DNA of 53,993 bases from a virus (IMGVR_UViG_3300045996_002343:1-53993); one strand, 5' to 3'. Shown: positions 27,002 to 36,050, numbered from the stretch's first letter. Notes: generated by a model not told the origin, from the letters alone. Numbers and translations are program-made.

Positions 27002-27285
27002 TACATGCACGAGAAGACTACAACAGGATCCAGGATCCGGCTCTGGAGGATTCCTCTCTCCTGGGGCCAGGATCAACTCCTATCGGTAAGGACGAGCCTG
27101 TGATTCTCTTCCGAGCCCAAGACAAGCACTTCGTTCAGATTTTGAACTTCTACTACGAGACACTGGAGAAGTTCGGAGAGGCCGAGGCAGACGTCTTCGA
27201 GTGCTTAGAGAATCATATGGTTCTGGCCGAGGAGTGGCAGGACAACCATCCAACCAAGGTTCCTGACCTGCCAAAAACCCAGTAA
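26998..27285 (+). CDS. Small acidic protein, unknown
   Basis: A 95-residue acidic protein starting on ATGA over the HNH stop. Residues 35-80 form a likely helix pair (FVQILNFYYETLEKFGE; VFECLENHMVLAEEWQ). No known motif. It ends the transcription unit before a new promoter. Confidence 0.65.
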   Translation: MIHAREDYNRIQDPALEDSSLLGPGSTPIGKDEPVILFRAQDKHFVQILNFYYETLEKFGEAEADVFECLENHMVLAEEWQDNHPTKVPDLPKTQ

Positions 27286-27318
27286 GAATGTACCTGGGAC
27301 ATCAATTCAAAAATCCAC

Positions 27319-27347
27319 TTGCATTTGCAATCAAATTGTCGTATAAT
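27319..27347 (+). promoter_or_regulatory. Promoter for the tandem-HTH gene
   Basis: TTGCAT at 27319-27324, 17-bp spacer, perfect TATAAT at 27342-27347. It lacks the GGTAAAGACTATC/GTACC box of the two sister promoters, so it may escape their control. It lies 67 bases ahead of a gene with a good AGGAG ribosome site. Confidence 0.75.
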
Positions 27348-27413
27348 TTAATTGTGAATGCAGCAGAGCAGATTCAATAGTGATTCTGCCCTCGATCAAG
27401 GAGTGCAACGAAA

Positions 27414-28076
27414 ATGTCCGCAGTAGATGCAACCCCCGCAGCGGCTCCGGCAGCTGAAGTAGCCAAGGCTGTTATCGGGATCCAGTTGAATGATCCCCGT
27501 GAAGGTAAAGAGGGGCAGTCGATTGCCCGCCGACAACTCTGCCGTGAGCTGTTCCAAGGTGTCGGCGTTGAGAAGCCGATGAGCCGTGGCCTGATCGTCA
27601 AGTATCTGGCCGAGAAGTGCAACCACACGACTTCTCACCAGGTAGTGTTTCAGGCAACTCAAGGCCTGGAGCAGAACGGTGAAGTAGCTGCCAATCCCCG
27701 ATCCGGTGGCGGAGGTGGTGGTGGTACTCAGAAGACGATCAACGTCCCAGTTCTCGACGAGAAGGGTCAGCCCACCGAGACTCGTCAGGATGTCGGCCAG
27801 CGCGACTACATCTACGAGCTCTTCAAGTCGGGTCGCTCTCGCCGAGCCGTTCAGGACTTCCTGAAGCAGTACGGGATCGAGCTGAGCTACGGTGCCATCT
27901 TCCAGTATTCCAAGAAGTACAAGGAAGCTGGCGGCAACGTGACCGTCGATGCTAAGGGGGGCGGTAAAGGGGCGGCTGCAGCAGCAGCGATTAGCCCGGA
28001 TCAGGCACAGGCAGCCCTTGCCGGCGATCCCGACCTGGATGAAGAAGATGACGATGGCGGCGACGACATCATTTAA
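27414..28076 (+). CDS. Tandem helix-turn-helix DNA-binding protein
   Basis: A 220-residue protein with two copies of one HTH-like domain, residues about 25-85 and 122-165 (second: RDYIYELFKSGRSRRAV, FLKQYGIELSYGAIFQY), joined by a glycine-rich linker and ending in an acidic tail (DLDEEDDDGGDD). Acidic C-termini are common in phage ssDNA-binding or chromosome-organising proteins. The pattern (ELF.xG, then SY.xx.F/VY) recurs in the leftward proteins at 44948, 49855 and 53297. It has its own promoter and a strong ribosome site, so expression should be high. A repressor or nucleoid-like role is plausible but unproven. Confidence 0.65.
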   Translation: MSAVDATPAAAPAAEVAKAVIGIQLNDPREGKEGQSIARRQLCRELFQGVGVEKPMSRGLIVKYLAEKCNHTTSHQVVFQATQGLEQNGEVAANPRSGGGGGGGTQKTINVPVLDEKGQPTETRQDVGQRDYIYELFKSGRSRRAVQDFLKQYGIELSYGAIFQYSKKYKEAGGNVTVDAKGGGKGAAAAAAISPDQAQAALAGDPDLDEEDDDGGDDII

Positions 28077-28605
28077 GTCACTCATCGATGCAAGGATTAA
28101 GCGGGAGCCTCTCTGGAGGCCTCCCGCTACCTTGCTTGCCCTGGATCCTGGTGGCACAACTGGATGGTCACACTTCAATAATGGGGAGCTTGCTGCCTTC
28201 GGGCAGATAGCTCATCCAAACAACGATGAAGCCATATACGATCTGATCCTTCACGTGAAGCCCGATCAGCTAGTGATGGAGGAATATGTCCTCTATCCCT
28301 GGAAGATGAAGCAACAGGAATGGTCGGATTTTCCAGAACCCCGCCTCATAGGGGCCATTCAGTTCATGTGCAAGAGGCGGAAGATTCCCTGCATGATGCA
28401 GGGAGCGAACCTGGCTAAAGGGTTCTGCACGGACGACAAGCTCAAGAGCTGGGGATACTTTCCAGCATCGGCGAAACACGCGAGGGATTCTATTCGACAT
28501 GGCTGTTACTTTCTCCTCTTCAACAACGGAAAAACGGGAGTACCTAGCCGAGCGAATAGAGGCTCACGGGGTGGCGGATCTTCGAGCCTTGTCGAGTCTC
28601 CGTGA
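28054..28605 (+). CDS. RuvC-like Holliday-junction nuclease
   Basis: A protein of about 183 residues. The RNase-H-fold motifs are visible: LLALDPGGTTGW (first Asp), LVMEEYV (Glu) and KHARDSIRHG (last acidic site). Phage RuvC homologues resolve branched DNA before packaging. The start is unclear: ATG 28039, 28048 and 28054 all overlap the preceding gene's acidic tail. Its end overlaps the helicase gene by 107 bases in another frame, and the last 30 residues are low-complexity. Confidence 0.75.
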   Translation: MAATTSFKSLIDARIKREPLWRPPATLLALDPGGTTGWSHFNNGELAAFGQIAHPNNDEAIYDLILHVKPDQLVMEEYVLYPWKMKQQEWSDFPEPRLIGAIQFMCKRRKIPCMMQGANLAKGFCTDDKLKSWGYFPASAKHARDSIRHGCYFLLFNNGKTGVPSRANRGSRGGGSSSLVESP

Positions 28606-29899
28606 CTATCAAGTAGAGGGAGCATTCGAGCTCGAGCAAAAGCGGCGGTTTCTCCTTCTCGATACCATGGGCCTGGGTAAGACAATCCAAACGATTGTTG
28701 CGCTTCAGGCCCTTGGTTCTTTCAACACGCTGATTACCTCTCGCCGCTCTACCTTGAGTGTGTGGCAGGATGAAATGGAAAAGTGGTGGCCAGCATGCCA
28801 ACTGGTTTCGTGGGAAGGATCTCCAAAGAAGAGGGAGAATATCTGGACCAACTACCAGTCGCTTACGTGCACACGTGCACTCCTAGTGACTATGGACACA
28901 CTGGCGTCCCTGCCGTCGAAGCATTTCATATCGACAATCGTGGACGAGTGCCACAAAGCGAAGGGACGCAACACGAAGAGGTTCAAGAACCTCCAGCAGA
29001 TCAGGTCGGAAAACTTATTTCAATTAACGGGTACACCTACATCGCATTCCGGGGCGGACCTGTTTACTTACTTGAATCTGATTGACCCAAAAAACTTCGG
29101 TTCATTCTGGAACTTCGTTACTAAATATTTCGCCTGCGAACAGGGTGAGTGGGGGGAACTCAAAGTTCTAGCTGTCAAGAAGCCGGAAGAGTTCCGAGAG
29201 CTAATGCAGCGATATGCCCTTCGGAGAGAAAAAGATGTGGCAGGACTACCACCAAAGACCCTTCAAGCTATCCGAGTTGATCTCCCTCCGGCAACACGCC
29301 GACTCTACGACGAGTTTCGCAAGACCAGGCTGATAGAATATGAGGATACCGTCCTCATGGCCTCCACACCACTAGTCAGAACAACTAGGGAGAGGCAGCT
29401 CTTGGTCAGTCCTAGAATTCTGGGTTTCGATCTGCCGTCGCCAGCAATTGATGCAACTACCGAGATCACTTGCGACGCGCTTGATGGAGGTGAATCGGTT
29501 GGAATCTTCACTCCGTTCAGAGGAGCCATTCCATTTATCCAAGAGGCTCTTATCAGAGGAGGCGTTAGAGAGGATCAAATTTTTGTTGTCGAAGCCGGGG
29601 GAAGTGATACCGTTGCCAGTTTTCAAAGAGCTCCCAAAGAAGGAGTTATCATCTCTACGCAAGCGATGGCGGAAAGCTGGACAGCGACTAAGGCGTCTGT
29701 AGGGATAGCCTGCGGATACGACTGGTCACCTGTTACCAATCAACAAGCAGAGGATCGCCTACACCGCATCGGTCAGAAGCGTGGAGTGATCTTCTACTAC
29801 ATCCTCAACAGGAACACACTAGACGATCACGTCATGGACGTGCTTAACGGGAAGACAACGTGGCATAACCTAGTAACAAGGGCGGCTCAAGATGTTTGA
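28499..29899 (+). CDS. SNF2-family DNA translocase/helicase
   Basis: A 466-residue SF2 ATPase of SNF2 type: RDYQVEGA (Q-like motif), Walker A DTMGLGKT, DECH box in VDECHKAKG, motif III QLTGTPTS, and the C-terminal motif VI in DRLHRIGQKRG. The domain is complete and short, like phage UvsW/SNF2 proteins that move branches or remodel forks. It sits between RuvC-like and Cas4-like nucleases, which supports a recombination role. Confidence 0.9.
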   Translation: MAVTFSSSTTEKREYLAERIEAHGVADLRALSSLRDYQVEGAFELEQKRRFLLLDTMGLGKTIQTIVALQALGSFNTLITSRRSTLSVWQDEMEKWWPACQLVSWEGSPKKRENIWTNYQSLTCTRALLVTMDTLASLPSKHFISTIVDECHKAKGRNTKRFKNLQQIRSENLFQLTGTPTSHSGADLFTYLNLIDPKNFGSFWNFVTKYFACEQGEWGELKVLAVKKPEEFRELMQRYALRREKDVAGLPPKTLQAIRVDLPPATRRLYDEFRKTRLIEYEDTVLMASTPLVRTTRERQLLVSPRILGFDLPSPAIDATTEITCDALDGGESVGIFTPFRGAIPFIQEALIRGGVREDQIFVVEAGGSDTVASFQRAPKEGVIISTQAMAESWTATKASVGIACGYDWSPVTNQQAEDRLHRIGQKRGVIFYYILNRNTLDDHVMDVLNGKTTWHNLVTRAAQDV

Positions 29900-30041
29900 C
29901 GATCTGTTAGGAATCATCGGCCAGTCGATGGGAATGGTACTGGCTATGGGCATGTTTGCCTTCATCATCCTGTTGGTAGTGGTAGGGATCCTGGCCCTGA
30001 TTTTCATGATCAAGGGCCTGTGGCGGATGTTCGGCCTCTAA
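29892..30041 (+). CDS. 49-residue single-span membrane protein
   Basis: A small frame overlapping the end of the SNF2 gene. After ten residues it is almost purely hydrophobic (MFAFIILLVVVGILALIFMI) and closes with a basic patch (KGLWRMFGL). This positive-inside end suggests one membrane span. The function is not known; it could be an early inner-membrane effector or a superinfection factor. Confidence 0.55.
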   Translation: MFDDLLGIIGQSMGMVLAMGMFAFIILLVVVGILALIFMIKGLWRMFGL

Positions 30042-30055
30042 TCAAGAGGGTTATC

Positions 30056-30115
30056 TGGTAAAGACTATCGATGTACCACTTGATTTTACCTATCGAAATG
30101 CCGTATAATTATAAC
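30056..30115 (+). promoter_or_regulatory. Promoter of the recombination/modification operon
   Basis: TTGATT at 30080-30085, 18-bp spacer, TATAAT at 30104-30109. The whole 60-bp block matches 23830-23888 closely, including the upstream GGTAAAGACTATC and GTACCA directly before the -35. The shared box probably binds the same regulator in both operons. Confidence 0.85.
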
Positions 30116-30128
30116 AGAGAAAAAGCAA

Positions 30129-31397
30129 ATGAGCAGCGATAGATACGACCTTCCAGCAGTTATTGACCTCTCTATGGAGTGGGATGCAGCTCGCCCTCCA
30201 ACTGAGCTATTCCCCTCTGCCCTCACTGATTCGACCTTTCGACTTTCCACTTCTGAAAGAAACCTCTATCGACGCTGTCGTAGGAAATGGCTCTTCTCCT
30301 CTCCGAATATGATGGCCCGCTCGGCCTCTTCGGGGAATGTGAGCTCCCCTCTCTGGTTTGGAACAGGCATCCACTTTGCTCTAGAAGATTGGCATGGTCA
30401 GAGAATTTACGGAGATGCGGTCAAAGCCTTCTATGCCTACGTCAGAGCCTGCAGGCATATGCTTCCAGATGACGTGGCTGAACTGTGCGAACTAGCAGAA
30501 GGTCTTCTTCCAGCATTTTTGCAGTGGGAATATCAACGAGGGGAATGGGAAACTCTTTGGCATAACGGGAAGCCACTAGTGGAAGTGGGCTGGCAAGTAG
30601 ACCTATCCCATTACCTCCAGAGGCCGCAGGGGAGTGTTGTGTATACAGGGATCATCGACCGAGTGGTAAGAGAGATCTCGACAGGCTACAACTACATCCT
30701 GGATTACAAAACCTGCAAGAGCCTGGACATGCCGAAAGCTCTCGACATGGATCCACAAATCTCCGCATACCTAGGATTCGGTGGTCCACTTCTGGAATCA
30801 ATAGGCATTCCGATAGAGGGGTTGCTTTATGTTCAGATCCGAAAGGATGTTCCTAAAGAACCGGTTGAACTCTCTGATGGGTCGCTTAGTGTCAATGCTA
30901 ACCAGAAGACTACCTACGAACTCTACAAGGCAGCAGTCATTGAGAGGCATGGACGGAAGGTATCCCAGATTCCAGAGAAGTACAAACAATTCCTCGCTTT
31001 CCTCCGAACTAAGGAGGGTCCTGATGGAAATGGATTCTTCCAACGAACCATAGTGAGGAGGACTCAGCAACAGCTCCTGAGCGAAACTTCGAAGGTATTG
31101 GCGGAAGCTCGTGAGATGCTGAATCCGATGCTTCAGATTTATCCGAATCCCACACGAGATTGTTCGTGGGATTGCCCGTACGTCGGGGCATGCCTTGCTA
31201 CAGATGATGATGCCGACTGGCAAGGAATACTAGACGAGCAAACGCTCATTCAACACGAGCGACATCCGTGGAAGTACCACCTTCCACATCCTGAGGAACA
31301 TGATCAATGGCTGAACCTACAGCTCCACCTACCCAAGCAGCAAGCGGTGGTAACGGAGGAGTCGTCACTGCCCCAGCTAAGCCCCTTTTCAACGTAA
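30129..31397 (+). CDS. PD-(D/E)XK nuclease, Cas4/RecB-like
   Basis: A 422-residue protein. YRRCRRKWLFS and FGTGIHFALEDW (about residues 57-88) start the fold. GIIDRVV and ILDYKTCK form the D...DxK active core. QISAYLGFG is the following helix. Cysteines in DCSWDCPYVGAC near residue 350, together with the early RRC, would bind the iron-sulphur cluster of Cas4-like exonucleases. It probably trims DNA ends for the neighbouring Sak4-like recombinase. The last 90 bases overlap that gene. Confidence 0.85.
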   Translation: MSSDRYDLPAVIDLSMEWDAARPPTELFPSALTDSTFRLSTSERNLYRRCRRKWLFSSPNMMARSASSGNVSSPLWFGTGIHFALEDWHGQRIYGDAVKAFYAYVRACRHMLPDDVAELCELAEGLLPAFLQWEYQRGEWETLWHNGKPLVEVGWQVDLSHYLQRPQGSVVYTGIIDRVVREISTGYNYILDYKTCKSLDMPKALDMDPQISAYLGFGGPLLESIGIPIEGLLYVQIRKDVPKEPVELSDGSLSVNANQKTTYELYKAAVIERHGRKVSQIPEKYKQFLAFLRTKEGPDGNGFFQRTIVRRTQQQLLSETSKVLAEAREMLNPMLQIYPNPTRDCSWDCPYVGACLATDDDADWQGILDEQTLIQHERHPWKYHLPHPEEHDQWLNLQLHLPKQQAVVTEESSLPQLSPFST

Positions 31398-32215
31398 GAC
31401 ACCCACGACGCACCGAGAGATGGCTACGTGCTCTGATCTACGGAGAATATGGAGCCGGAAAGACCCACCTCGTGGGAACAGCCTCGGAACACGAGCCGAT
31501 GGGTAAGGTTCTCTTCATCGATGTAGAAAGCGGCGATCTGACCCTACACAGGTGGCCTGAAATGCACGTCGTTGGTATCGATAAGTACAGCGACATCAAC
31601 ACTATCTACGCCTGGTTGAAGCATCACGTGCAGCATCGAGACATCTACCTTTTCAGTGAGCAGCCCGAAGCTAAAGCTAAGGCTCGTGAAATACTGGTTC
31701 AGTTGCAGCAGAAACTCTTCCCGACTTATGATGGGAAGGAGGAGCCTTTTCTCTACAGGACTGTAATTCTGGACTCACTGTCGGAACTGCAACGATACAG
31801 CATGTATCAATTAACCGGCACCATCATCGGCATGGCGTCGCTTGCTGTGGAGCCTGGCAAGGCTGGATGGGATGAATGGGGCAAATCCACGGACATGATC
31901 CGACTGCTGATCCGTTCATTCCGGGATCTGAACATCCACACCATCATGGTCTGCTCTGAGACCATGTCGGCTAACGCCGAGAAGAAGAAATCACCTATTA
32001 CAGTCAACCTCCCCAAGAAGTTGGCTGAAGACGTGCCGGGGTTTTTCGACATCGTCGGATACCTCGCCGCGAACGTCCACGCGCAAACCGGGACAACCGA
32101 AAGAAGGCTCTACCTCAATCCGGGGCAGAACTTCATGGCCAAAAACCGCTTCGGGTTTGACAAGCAGTTCATCGAATCGCCAACCATGGCGAAGGTGATG
32201 GCTCTCGTCAAGTAG
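31307..32215 (+). CDS. Sak4-like RecA-fold ATPase
   Basis: A 302-residue protein with Walker A GEYGAGKTHL (about residue 46), Walker B TVILDSLSEL and a RecA-like core, preceded by a disordered Ala/Pro stretch. This is the phage AAA/RecA type (AAA_24, Sak4) that anneals or exchanges strands together with a phage SSB. Here the next gene is a likely SSB and the previous one a Cas4-like nuclease, a typical triad. Confidence 0.85.
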   Translation: MAEPTAPPTQAASGGNGGVVTAPAKPLFNVRHPRRTERWLRALIYGEYGAGKTHLVGTASEHEPMGKVLFIDVESGDLTLHRWPEMHVVGIDKYSDINTIYAWLKHHVQHRDIYLFSEQPEAKAKAREILVQLQQKLFPTYDGKEEPFLYRTVILDSLSELQRYSMYQLTGTIIGMASLAVEPGKAGWDEWGKSTDMIRLLIRSFRDLNIHTIMVCSETMSANAEKKKSPITVNLPKKLAEDVPGFFDIVGYLAANVHAQTGTTERRLYLNPGQNFMAKNRFGFDKQFIESPTMAKVMALVK

Positions 32216-32265
32216 GCTGCGCAATCAACCGAGGCTGATGCCTCATCTGTGAAAGGTCAAAGACA

Positions 32266-32742
32266 ATGAGTTGGGATACAAGCGCTGTTATGGATCTGTC
32301 GAGTCTGGACGAGACAAAGCTCTTCACGCCCTTGCCTCCGGCCGACTATCCGATCGTTGGTGTGGCAGAGGGATCTGGTCCCGGAACGTCGAAGGAAGGC
32401 AATCCGAAGATCACCTTGGTCTGGAAGATCCAGGACGATGGTACGCTGGAGGATATCCTCGCCGCGAACGGATCCGAGGTCAGCTACGACGAGGCGAAGA
32501 ATCGGAAGTTCTATCAGCACTTCCCGATGCACACCGACGTGGGCAAGAAGCGTTTCAAGGCTACTGTCAAGGCAGTCAATCCGAATGCAGATTTCTCGGC
32601 AGTCCGACCGGATGATGTCGGCGAATTGATCGCCGGCTACACTGGCGTCGCTCGGATCGCTGTCGGTGCATATCAGGGCAAGCCTACCAACGAGCTGAAG
32701 GAAATCAAGCCCGCCGGTATTGAAGGCTTCCTGAGCCGATAA
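32266..32742 (+). CDS. Probable single-stranded DNA-binding protein
   Basis: A 158-residue beta-rich protein (ITLVWKIQDDGTLEDIL; RFKATVKAVNPNADF; GYTGVARIAVGAYQGKPTNEL). The pattern resembles DUF669-like phage proteins with an OB fold that follow Sak4 genes and coat single strands. The C-terminus (EGFLSR) lacks the usual acidic tip of cellular SSBs. An intrinsic terminator follows. Confidence 0.65.
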   Translation: MSWDTSAVMDLSSLDETKLFTPLPPADYPIVGVAEGSGPGTSKEGNPKITLVWKIQDDGTLEDILAANGSEVSYDEAKNRKFYQHFPMHTDVGKKRFKATVKAVNPNADFSAVRPDDVGELIAGYTGVARIAVGAYQGKPTNELKEIKPAGIEGFLSR

Positions 32743-32787
32743 CCTCCATCTTGCTCGCAAGGCAAGGAAGCTCATCGCTTCTTCTCT

Positions 32788-32819
32788 GGGATCCCTCCTA
32801 ACCGGGGGATCCCCTTTTT
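32788..32819 (+). terminator. Intrinsic terminator after the SSB gene
   Basis: GGGATCCC at 32788-32795 pairs with a second GGGATCCC at 32806-32813, followed by CTTTTTA. A standard stem and T-run, closing the recombination genes before the deazaguanine cassette. No promoter was recognised between it and queC, so some read-through is likely. Confidence 0.8.
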
Positions 32820-32840
32820 AGATCTCCACGGAGTGCCCTC

Positions 32841-33551
32841 ATGATTCGTGCAGTTAACCTGCTATCGGGAGGGATCGATTCCCTCACCTGCCTCGCCATC
32901 GCCAACTCGAAATACCACCGCGAAGAAATCTTTGCTCTTTCTCTTCACTACGGCCAGAAACATTCTCGTGAGCTGGGAGCAGCCGCAAGAATCGCCGCCC
33001 ACTACGATGTCTCGCATCAGATAATGAGTCTCAACCAGGACCTCTTCAAAGGAGCAGGATCTACCCTCATCGATCCAGGAGCTGAAACTCCTTCCGAGAC
33101 CTATGCATCGATGGATGCAAAGACCGAAGGAATCTCACCCACATACATTCCATTCAGGAATGGAAATCTCCTCTCGGCCGCAACTGCTCTGGCTTTGACT
33201 CTCCACGAGGAAGGTCAAGAGCCCATCGAGCTCTACTACGGAGCCCATGCAGAGGATAGCGCTAACTGGGCTTATCCCGACTGCACACCAGAATTCAACG
33301 GAGCTATGGCGAATGCCATCTACATCGGCTCCCATCGAAGAGTAAGGCTGGTCACTCCCCTCCAGTGGATGGAGAAGTCGGTTGTGGTAGAGATGGCTTC
33401 CCTTCTATCGGCTCCTCTGCATTTGAGCTACTCCTGCTATCGGGGAGGAGAGAATCATTGCGGAACTTGCCCGACTTGCATCGCTAGGAGCGCTGCGTTC
33501 CACTTCGCCGGTTTGAGCGATCCTACCACCTATGATCAGGAGCCTGGATAA
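32841..33551 (+). CDS. queC: 7-cyano-7-deazaguanine (preQ0) synthase QueC
   Basis: A 236-residue enzyme that turns 7-carboxy-7-deazaguanine plus ammonia and ATP into preQ0. The PP-loop SGGIDS sits at residues 9-14. The zinc site is Cys199, Cys207, Cys210 and Cys213 (SCYRGGENHCGTCPTC). Length and motifs are complete. It is the last step of the preQ0 pathway, whose other enzymes follow at once. In phages this pathway feeds DNA modification and not only tRNA. Confidence 0.95.
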   Translation: MIRAVNLLSGGIDSLTCLAIANSKYHREEIFALSLHYGQKHSRELGAAARIAAHYDVSHQIMSLNQDLFKGAGSTLIDPGAETPSETYASMDAKTEGISPTYIPFRNGNLLSAATALALTLHEEGQEPIELYYGAHAEDSANWAYPDCTPEFNGAMANAIYIGSHRRVRLVTPLQWMEKSVVVEMASLLSAPLHLSYSCYRGGENHCGTCPTCIARSAAFHFAGLSDPTTYDQEPG

Positions 33552-33986
33552 ATGGTCTACACAGCCATTGGGAAGATCTTTCGATTCGAGGCAGCTCACC
33601 AACTGCCCAACCACAACGGAAAGTGCCGAAATCTCCACGGCCACTCCTACAAGCTGGAGGTGGAGGTCACCGGACCAATCAAGGAAGCTAACGGCGATTC
33701 GGACGAGGGGATGATCATGGACTTCGGCGATCTGAAGAAGATCGTTCAGGAAGAGATCATTGATCTGGTTGATCACCAGTTCCTCAACGAAGTCGTCCCA
33801 CCAGAACATCAACCCACCACAGCGGAGAACATGGTCAACTGGATGTCTCATCTTATCTGGGACAGGTTGTGGGAAGACATCATCGAACTACGAGTCAGAC
33901 TGTGGGAAACGGAGACCAGCTATGCAGAACTTGTCATTGTTGTCGACACCGAAGATGCCGGAGAAGACATCCCAGTCCGAACGTAG
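33552..33986 (+). CDS. queD: 6-carboxy-5,6,7,8-tetrahydropterin synthase QueD
   Basis: A 144-residue enzyme that converts dihydroneopterin triphosphate to 6-carboxytetrahydropterin. Zinc ligands are His16, His29 and His31 and the catalytic cysteine is Cys25 (CRNLHGH). DHQFLN and PTTAENMV complete the active site. It starts directly after the queC stop. Its end overlaps queE by 65 bases. Confidence 0.95.
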   Translation: MVYTAIGKIFRFEAAHQLPNHNGKCRNLHGHSYKLEVEVTGPIKEANGDSDEGMIMDFGDLKKIVQEEIIDLVDHQFLNEVVPPEHQPTTAENMVNWMSHLIWDRLWEDIIELRVRLWETETSYAELVIVVDTEDAGEDIPVRT

Positions 33987-34686
33987 ATTCTCGGTCAACG
34001 AGATCTTCGGACCGACAATGCAAGGGGAAGGGGCTCTTATCGGAGCCCTGACTCACTTTGTGAGGTTTAACGGATGCGACTACCGATGCGCATGGTGCGA
34101 CAGCCCAGAGGCGGTCTTGCCGGAGCTCATCAAGAACCACCACACTCCAATGACTGCAAAGGAGATCAGTGATAAGCTCCTCACCTTCTCAAAGGCCTGT
34201 TGGGTGACCCTCTCTGGAGGCAATCCTGGAATGCATGAGCACCTCAGAGAACTAATCGGGCGCTTAAGATGCAATTGGAAGGTTGCCTGTGAGACACAAG
34301 GGACAATCTATCAGGATTGGTTCGAGGAGCTAGATCATCTGGTAGTCTCACCGAAGCCTCCCAGTGCCAATCAGGGAGCTCCCAACTACCACACATTGGC
34401 GAAAATCTTTACAGGGGCACTGTCTAAGAAGACCAGTGTGAAGATAGTCGTCTTCGATGCTGTAGACTTGGGCTGGGCATTGGAACAGGGGCACATTCTC
34501 TGCGGAGACGTTCGGCCTCTCTATCTTCAAGTCGGAACAGATCCAACCGACAGCAACGAAGAAATCCTGAATAGTTACCGAGAGCTGGTTGAACAGGTTC
34601 ATCACCATCCAGCAGCTATTCACCTGGACGTGAGAGTGCTGCCGCAGACCCACAAACTGCTATACGGTCATGGAAGGGGAGTTTAA
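33922..34686 (+). CDS. queE: 7-carboxy-7-deazaguanine synthase QueE
   Basis: A 254-residue radical-SAM enzyme that contracts 6-carboxytetrahydropterin to 7-carboxy-7-deazaguanine. The iron-sulphur cysteines are Cys52, Cys56 and Cys59 (GCDYRCAWC). FGPTMQGEG precedes them, and VTLSGGNPGMH is the SAM-binding GGxP motif. ATG 33922 has GGAG seven bases upstream. ATG 33955 would also keep the domain. The stop overlaps folE (TAATG). Confidence 0.93.
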   Translation: MQNLSLLSTPKMPEKTSQSERRFSVNEIFGPTMQGEGALIGALTHFVRFNGCDYRCAWCDSPEAVLPELIKNHHTPMTAKEISDKLLTFSKACWVTLSGGNPGMHEHLRELIGRLRCNWKVACETQGTIYQDWFEELDHLVVSPKPPSANQGAPNYHTLAKIFTGALSKKTSVKIVVFDAVDLGWALEQGHILCGDVRPLYLQVGTDPTDSNEEILNSYRELVEQVHHHPAAIHLDVRVLPQTHKLLYGHGRGV

Positions 34687-35273
34687 TGAGTGAGGTGCCA
34701 GAAGGAAAGCCTGGGCTGCTTCCGAGGGTTCGAAGAGCTGAGATGGCTGCTCAAGCCCTCTTGGCTTGCTATGGAGATGAAGTTCCCGGGACAGCCAACC
34801 GGATCGCCCGATTTCTCGAGGAGTTCCACCAAGAAGTGGATCTCCAGGAGTTGATGAAGACATTCGACTATGAAGAACCTAAAAACGGTGGGCAGCCTAT
34901 GGTTGCTATCTCTCGGATTCCTCTTGGGGGGCTGTGCGAGCACCACCACTGCCCCTTCTTCGGAACCGCCGATATCGGCTACATTCCCTCCAGGAAAGTC
35001 CTGGGACTATCGAAGTTTGCTCGCCTCACGAAGGCCGCGGGACACTCGAAGCCCACGATACAAGAAAGGCTCACGAATGAGATCGCCGATGCGATCAACA
35101 AGGCCCTCGACCCGAAAGGGGTCATCGTCGTTTTGAGGGCTCAACACACCTGCATGACTGTGCGTGGGATCGCAGCTCCAGGAGTCGTAACCGTAACCTC
35201 TGCAGTGCGAGGAAACTTCGTCCATGTACCTGCTGCGAGGCAGGAATTCTTCTCCCTCTTGAAGGAAGGATAA
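34686..35273 (+). CDS. folE: GTP cyclohydrolase I
   Basis: A 195-residue enzyme making dihydroneopterin triphosphate from GTP, the first step toward preQ0. The zinc ligands are expected at Cys84, His87 and Cys156 (GLCEHHHCPFFG; QHTCMTVRG). GLSKFARL is the family signature. With queD, queE and queC it gives a complete preQ0 pathway inside the phage. Confidence 0.95.
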   Translation: MSEVPEGKPGLLPRVRRAEMAAQALLACYGDEVPGTANRIARFLEEFHQEVDLQELMKTFDYEEPKNGGQPMVAISRIPLGGLCEHHHCPFFGTADIGYIPSRKVLGLSKFARLTKAAGHSKPTIQERLTNEIADAINKALDPKGVIVVLRAQHTCMTVRGIAAPGVVTVTSAVRGNFVHVPAARQEFFSLLKEG

Positions 35274-35279
35274 CCGGCT

Positions 35280-35612
35280 GTGTTGATGACTACTCTGGAG
35301 GTCCTGAAGCTAACAGGGTTCATCAACCTAGGAAGAGAAACTCTAGAAGTTTGGACTCCCTGGATGGATGGAGATGATGATCCTTCATATACTCCAGAAG
35401 AGTGGGAAGTATTCAAGAGATCTGTCAAGGAAGAGGGAGTCCTGCGGCCTCTATATCTTCACGCAGATGGGGAGTTAGAAGACGGATTTCACAGACTGAT
35501 GGCAGCATATCAGTTGAGAATAGAAAGTATTCCTGTAGAAAGAGAACTCAGTTATGATCAAGACGGACGCCAAGATCAACGAGGACCTGGAGAAATTCAG
35601 GAGCTTCGCTAA
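35280..35612 (+). CDS. ParB-like domain protein
   Basis: A 110-residue protein with the ParB/sulfiredoxin-like core: a helix (EEWEVFKRSVKEEGVLRPL), a strand (YLHADGELEDG) and FHRLMAAYQLRIESIPV, comparable to the G(E/F)xRLxAA motif. Such domains occur in nucleotide-modifying or DNA-binding enzymes. GTG 35280 lies nine bases after AAGGAAGGA; ATG 35286 is an alternative. Its place within the deazaguanine cassette hints at a role in modification. Confidence 0.6.
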   Translation: MLMTTLEVLKLTGFINLGRETLEVWTPWMDGDDDPSYTPEEWEVFKRSVKEEGVLRPLYLHADGELEDGFHRLMAAYQLRIESIPVERELSYDQDGRQDQRGPGEIQELR

Positions 35613-36048
35613 ATCACACCCAGACCGATTCGCCCTCATGACCAAGATGGTCGAGATCCAAGTAGCGAAGGGCCACGACTATTCGGGCCAACAGGTTGAC
35701 GATCTCCAGAACCTCCGCGAATCTGAGAAGCTAGGAATTCCGGGATGGTTAGGAATTTTCCTGCGCATGGGCGACAAATGGGCTCGCCTGAGCAACTTCG
35801 CCAAATCTCGGGAGCTCAAGGTCAAGGACGAGAACGTCGAGGACACGCTCTTGGATCTTTCCATCTATGCCCTGCTGGGCATCATCCTCTGGCGCGAATC
35901 TAAGGGAGCATCCATCGATCCAACTATTGGGCTCCCAATGCGCGGAACACCGCTGGGACTGCAGAGAGATGAGGTTTCGCGCGAAAACACCGAAGAGAAT
36001 TCACCGAGGCGAGATGCAATATTGAGGTCAACACCGGGAGGTATCTAG
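35554..36048 (+). CDS. DUF1599 (nucleotide modification associated domain 1) protein
   Basis: A 164-residue protein. Residues 25-115 match the DUF1599 pattern: KGHDYSG, then LGIFLRMGDKWARLSNF, then ENVEDTLLDLSIYALLG. This all-helical family is found next to phage base-modification genes and was named for that link. The C-terminal 45 residues look disordered. It overlaps the ParB-like gene by 59 bases. Confidence 0.75.
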   Translation: MIKTDAKINEDLEKFRSFAKSHPDRFALMTKMVEIQVAKGHDYSGQQVDDLQNLRESEKLGIPGWLGIFLRMGDKWARLSNFAKSRELKVKDENVEDTLLDLSIYALLGIILWRESKGASIDPTIGLPMRGTPLGLQRDEVSRENTEENSPRRDAILRSTPGGI

Positions 36049-36050
36049 AG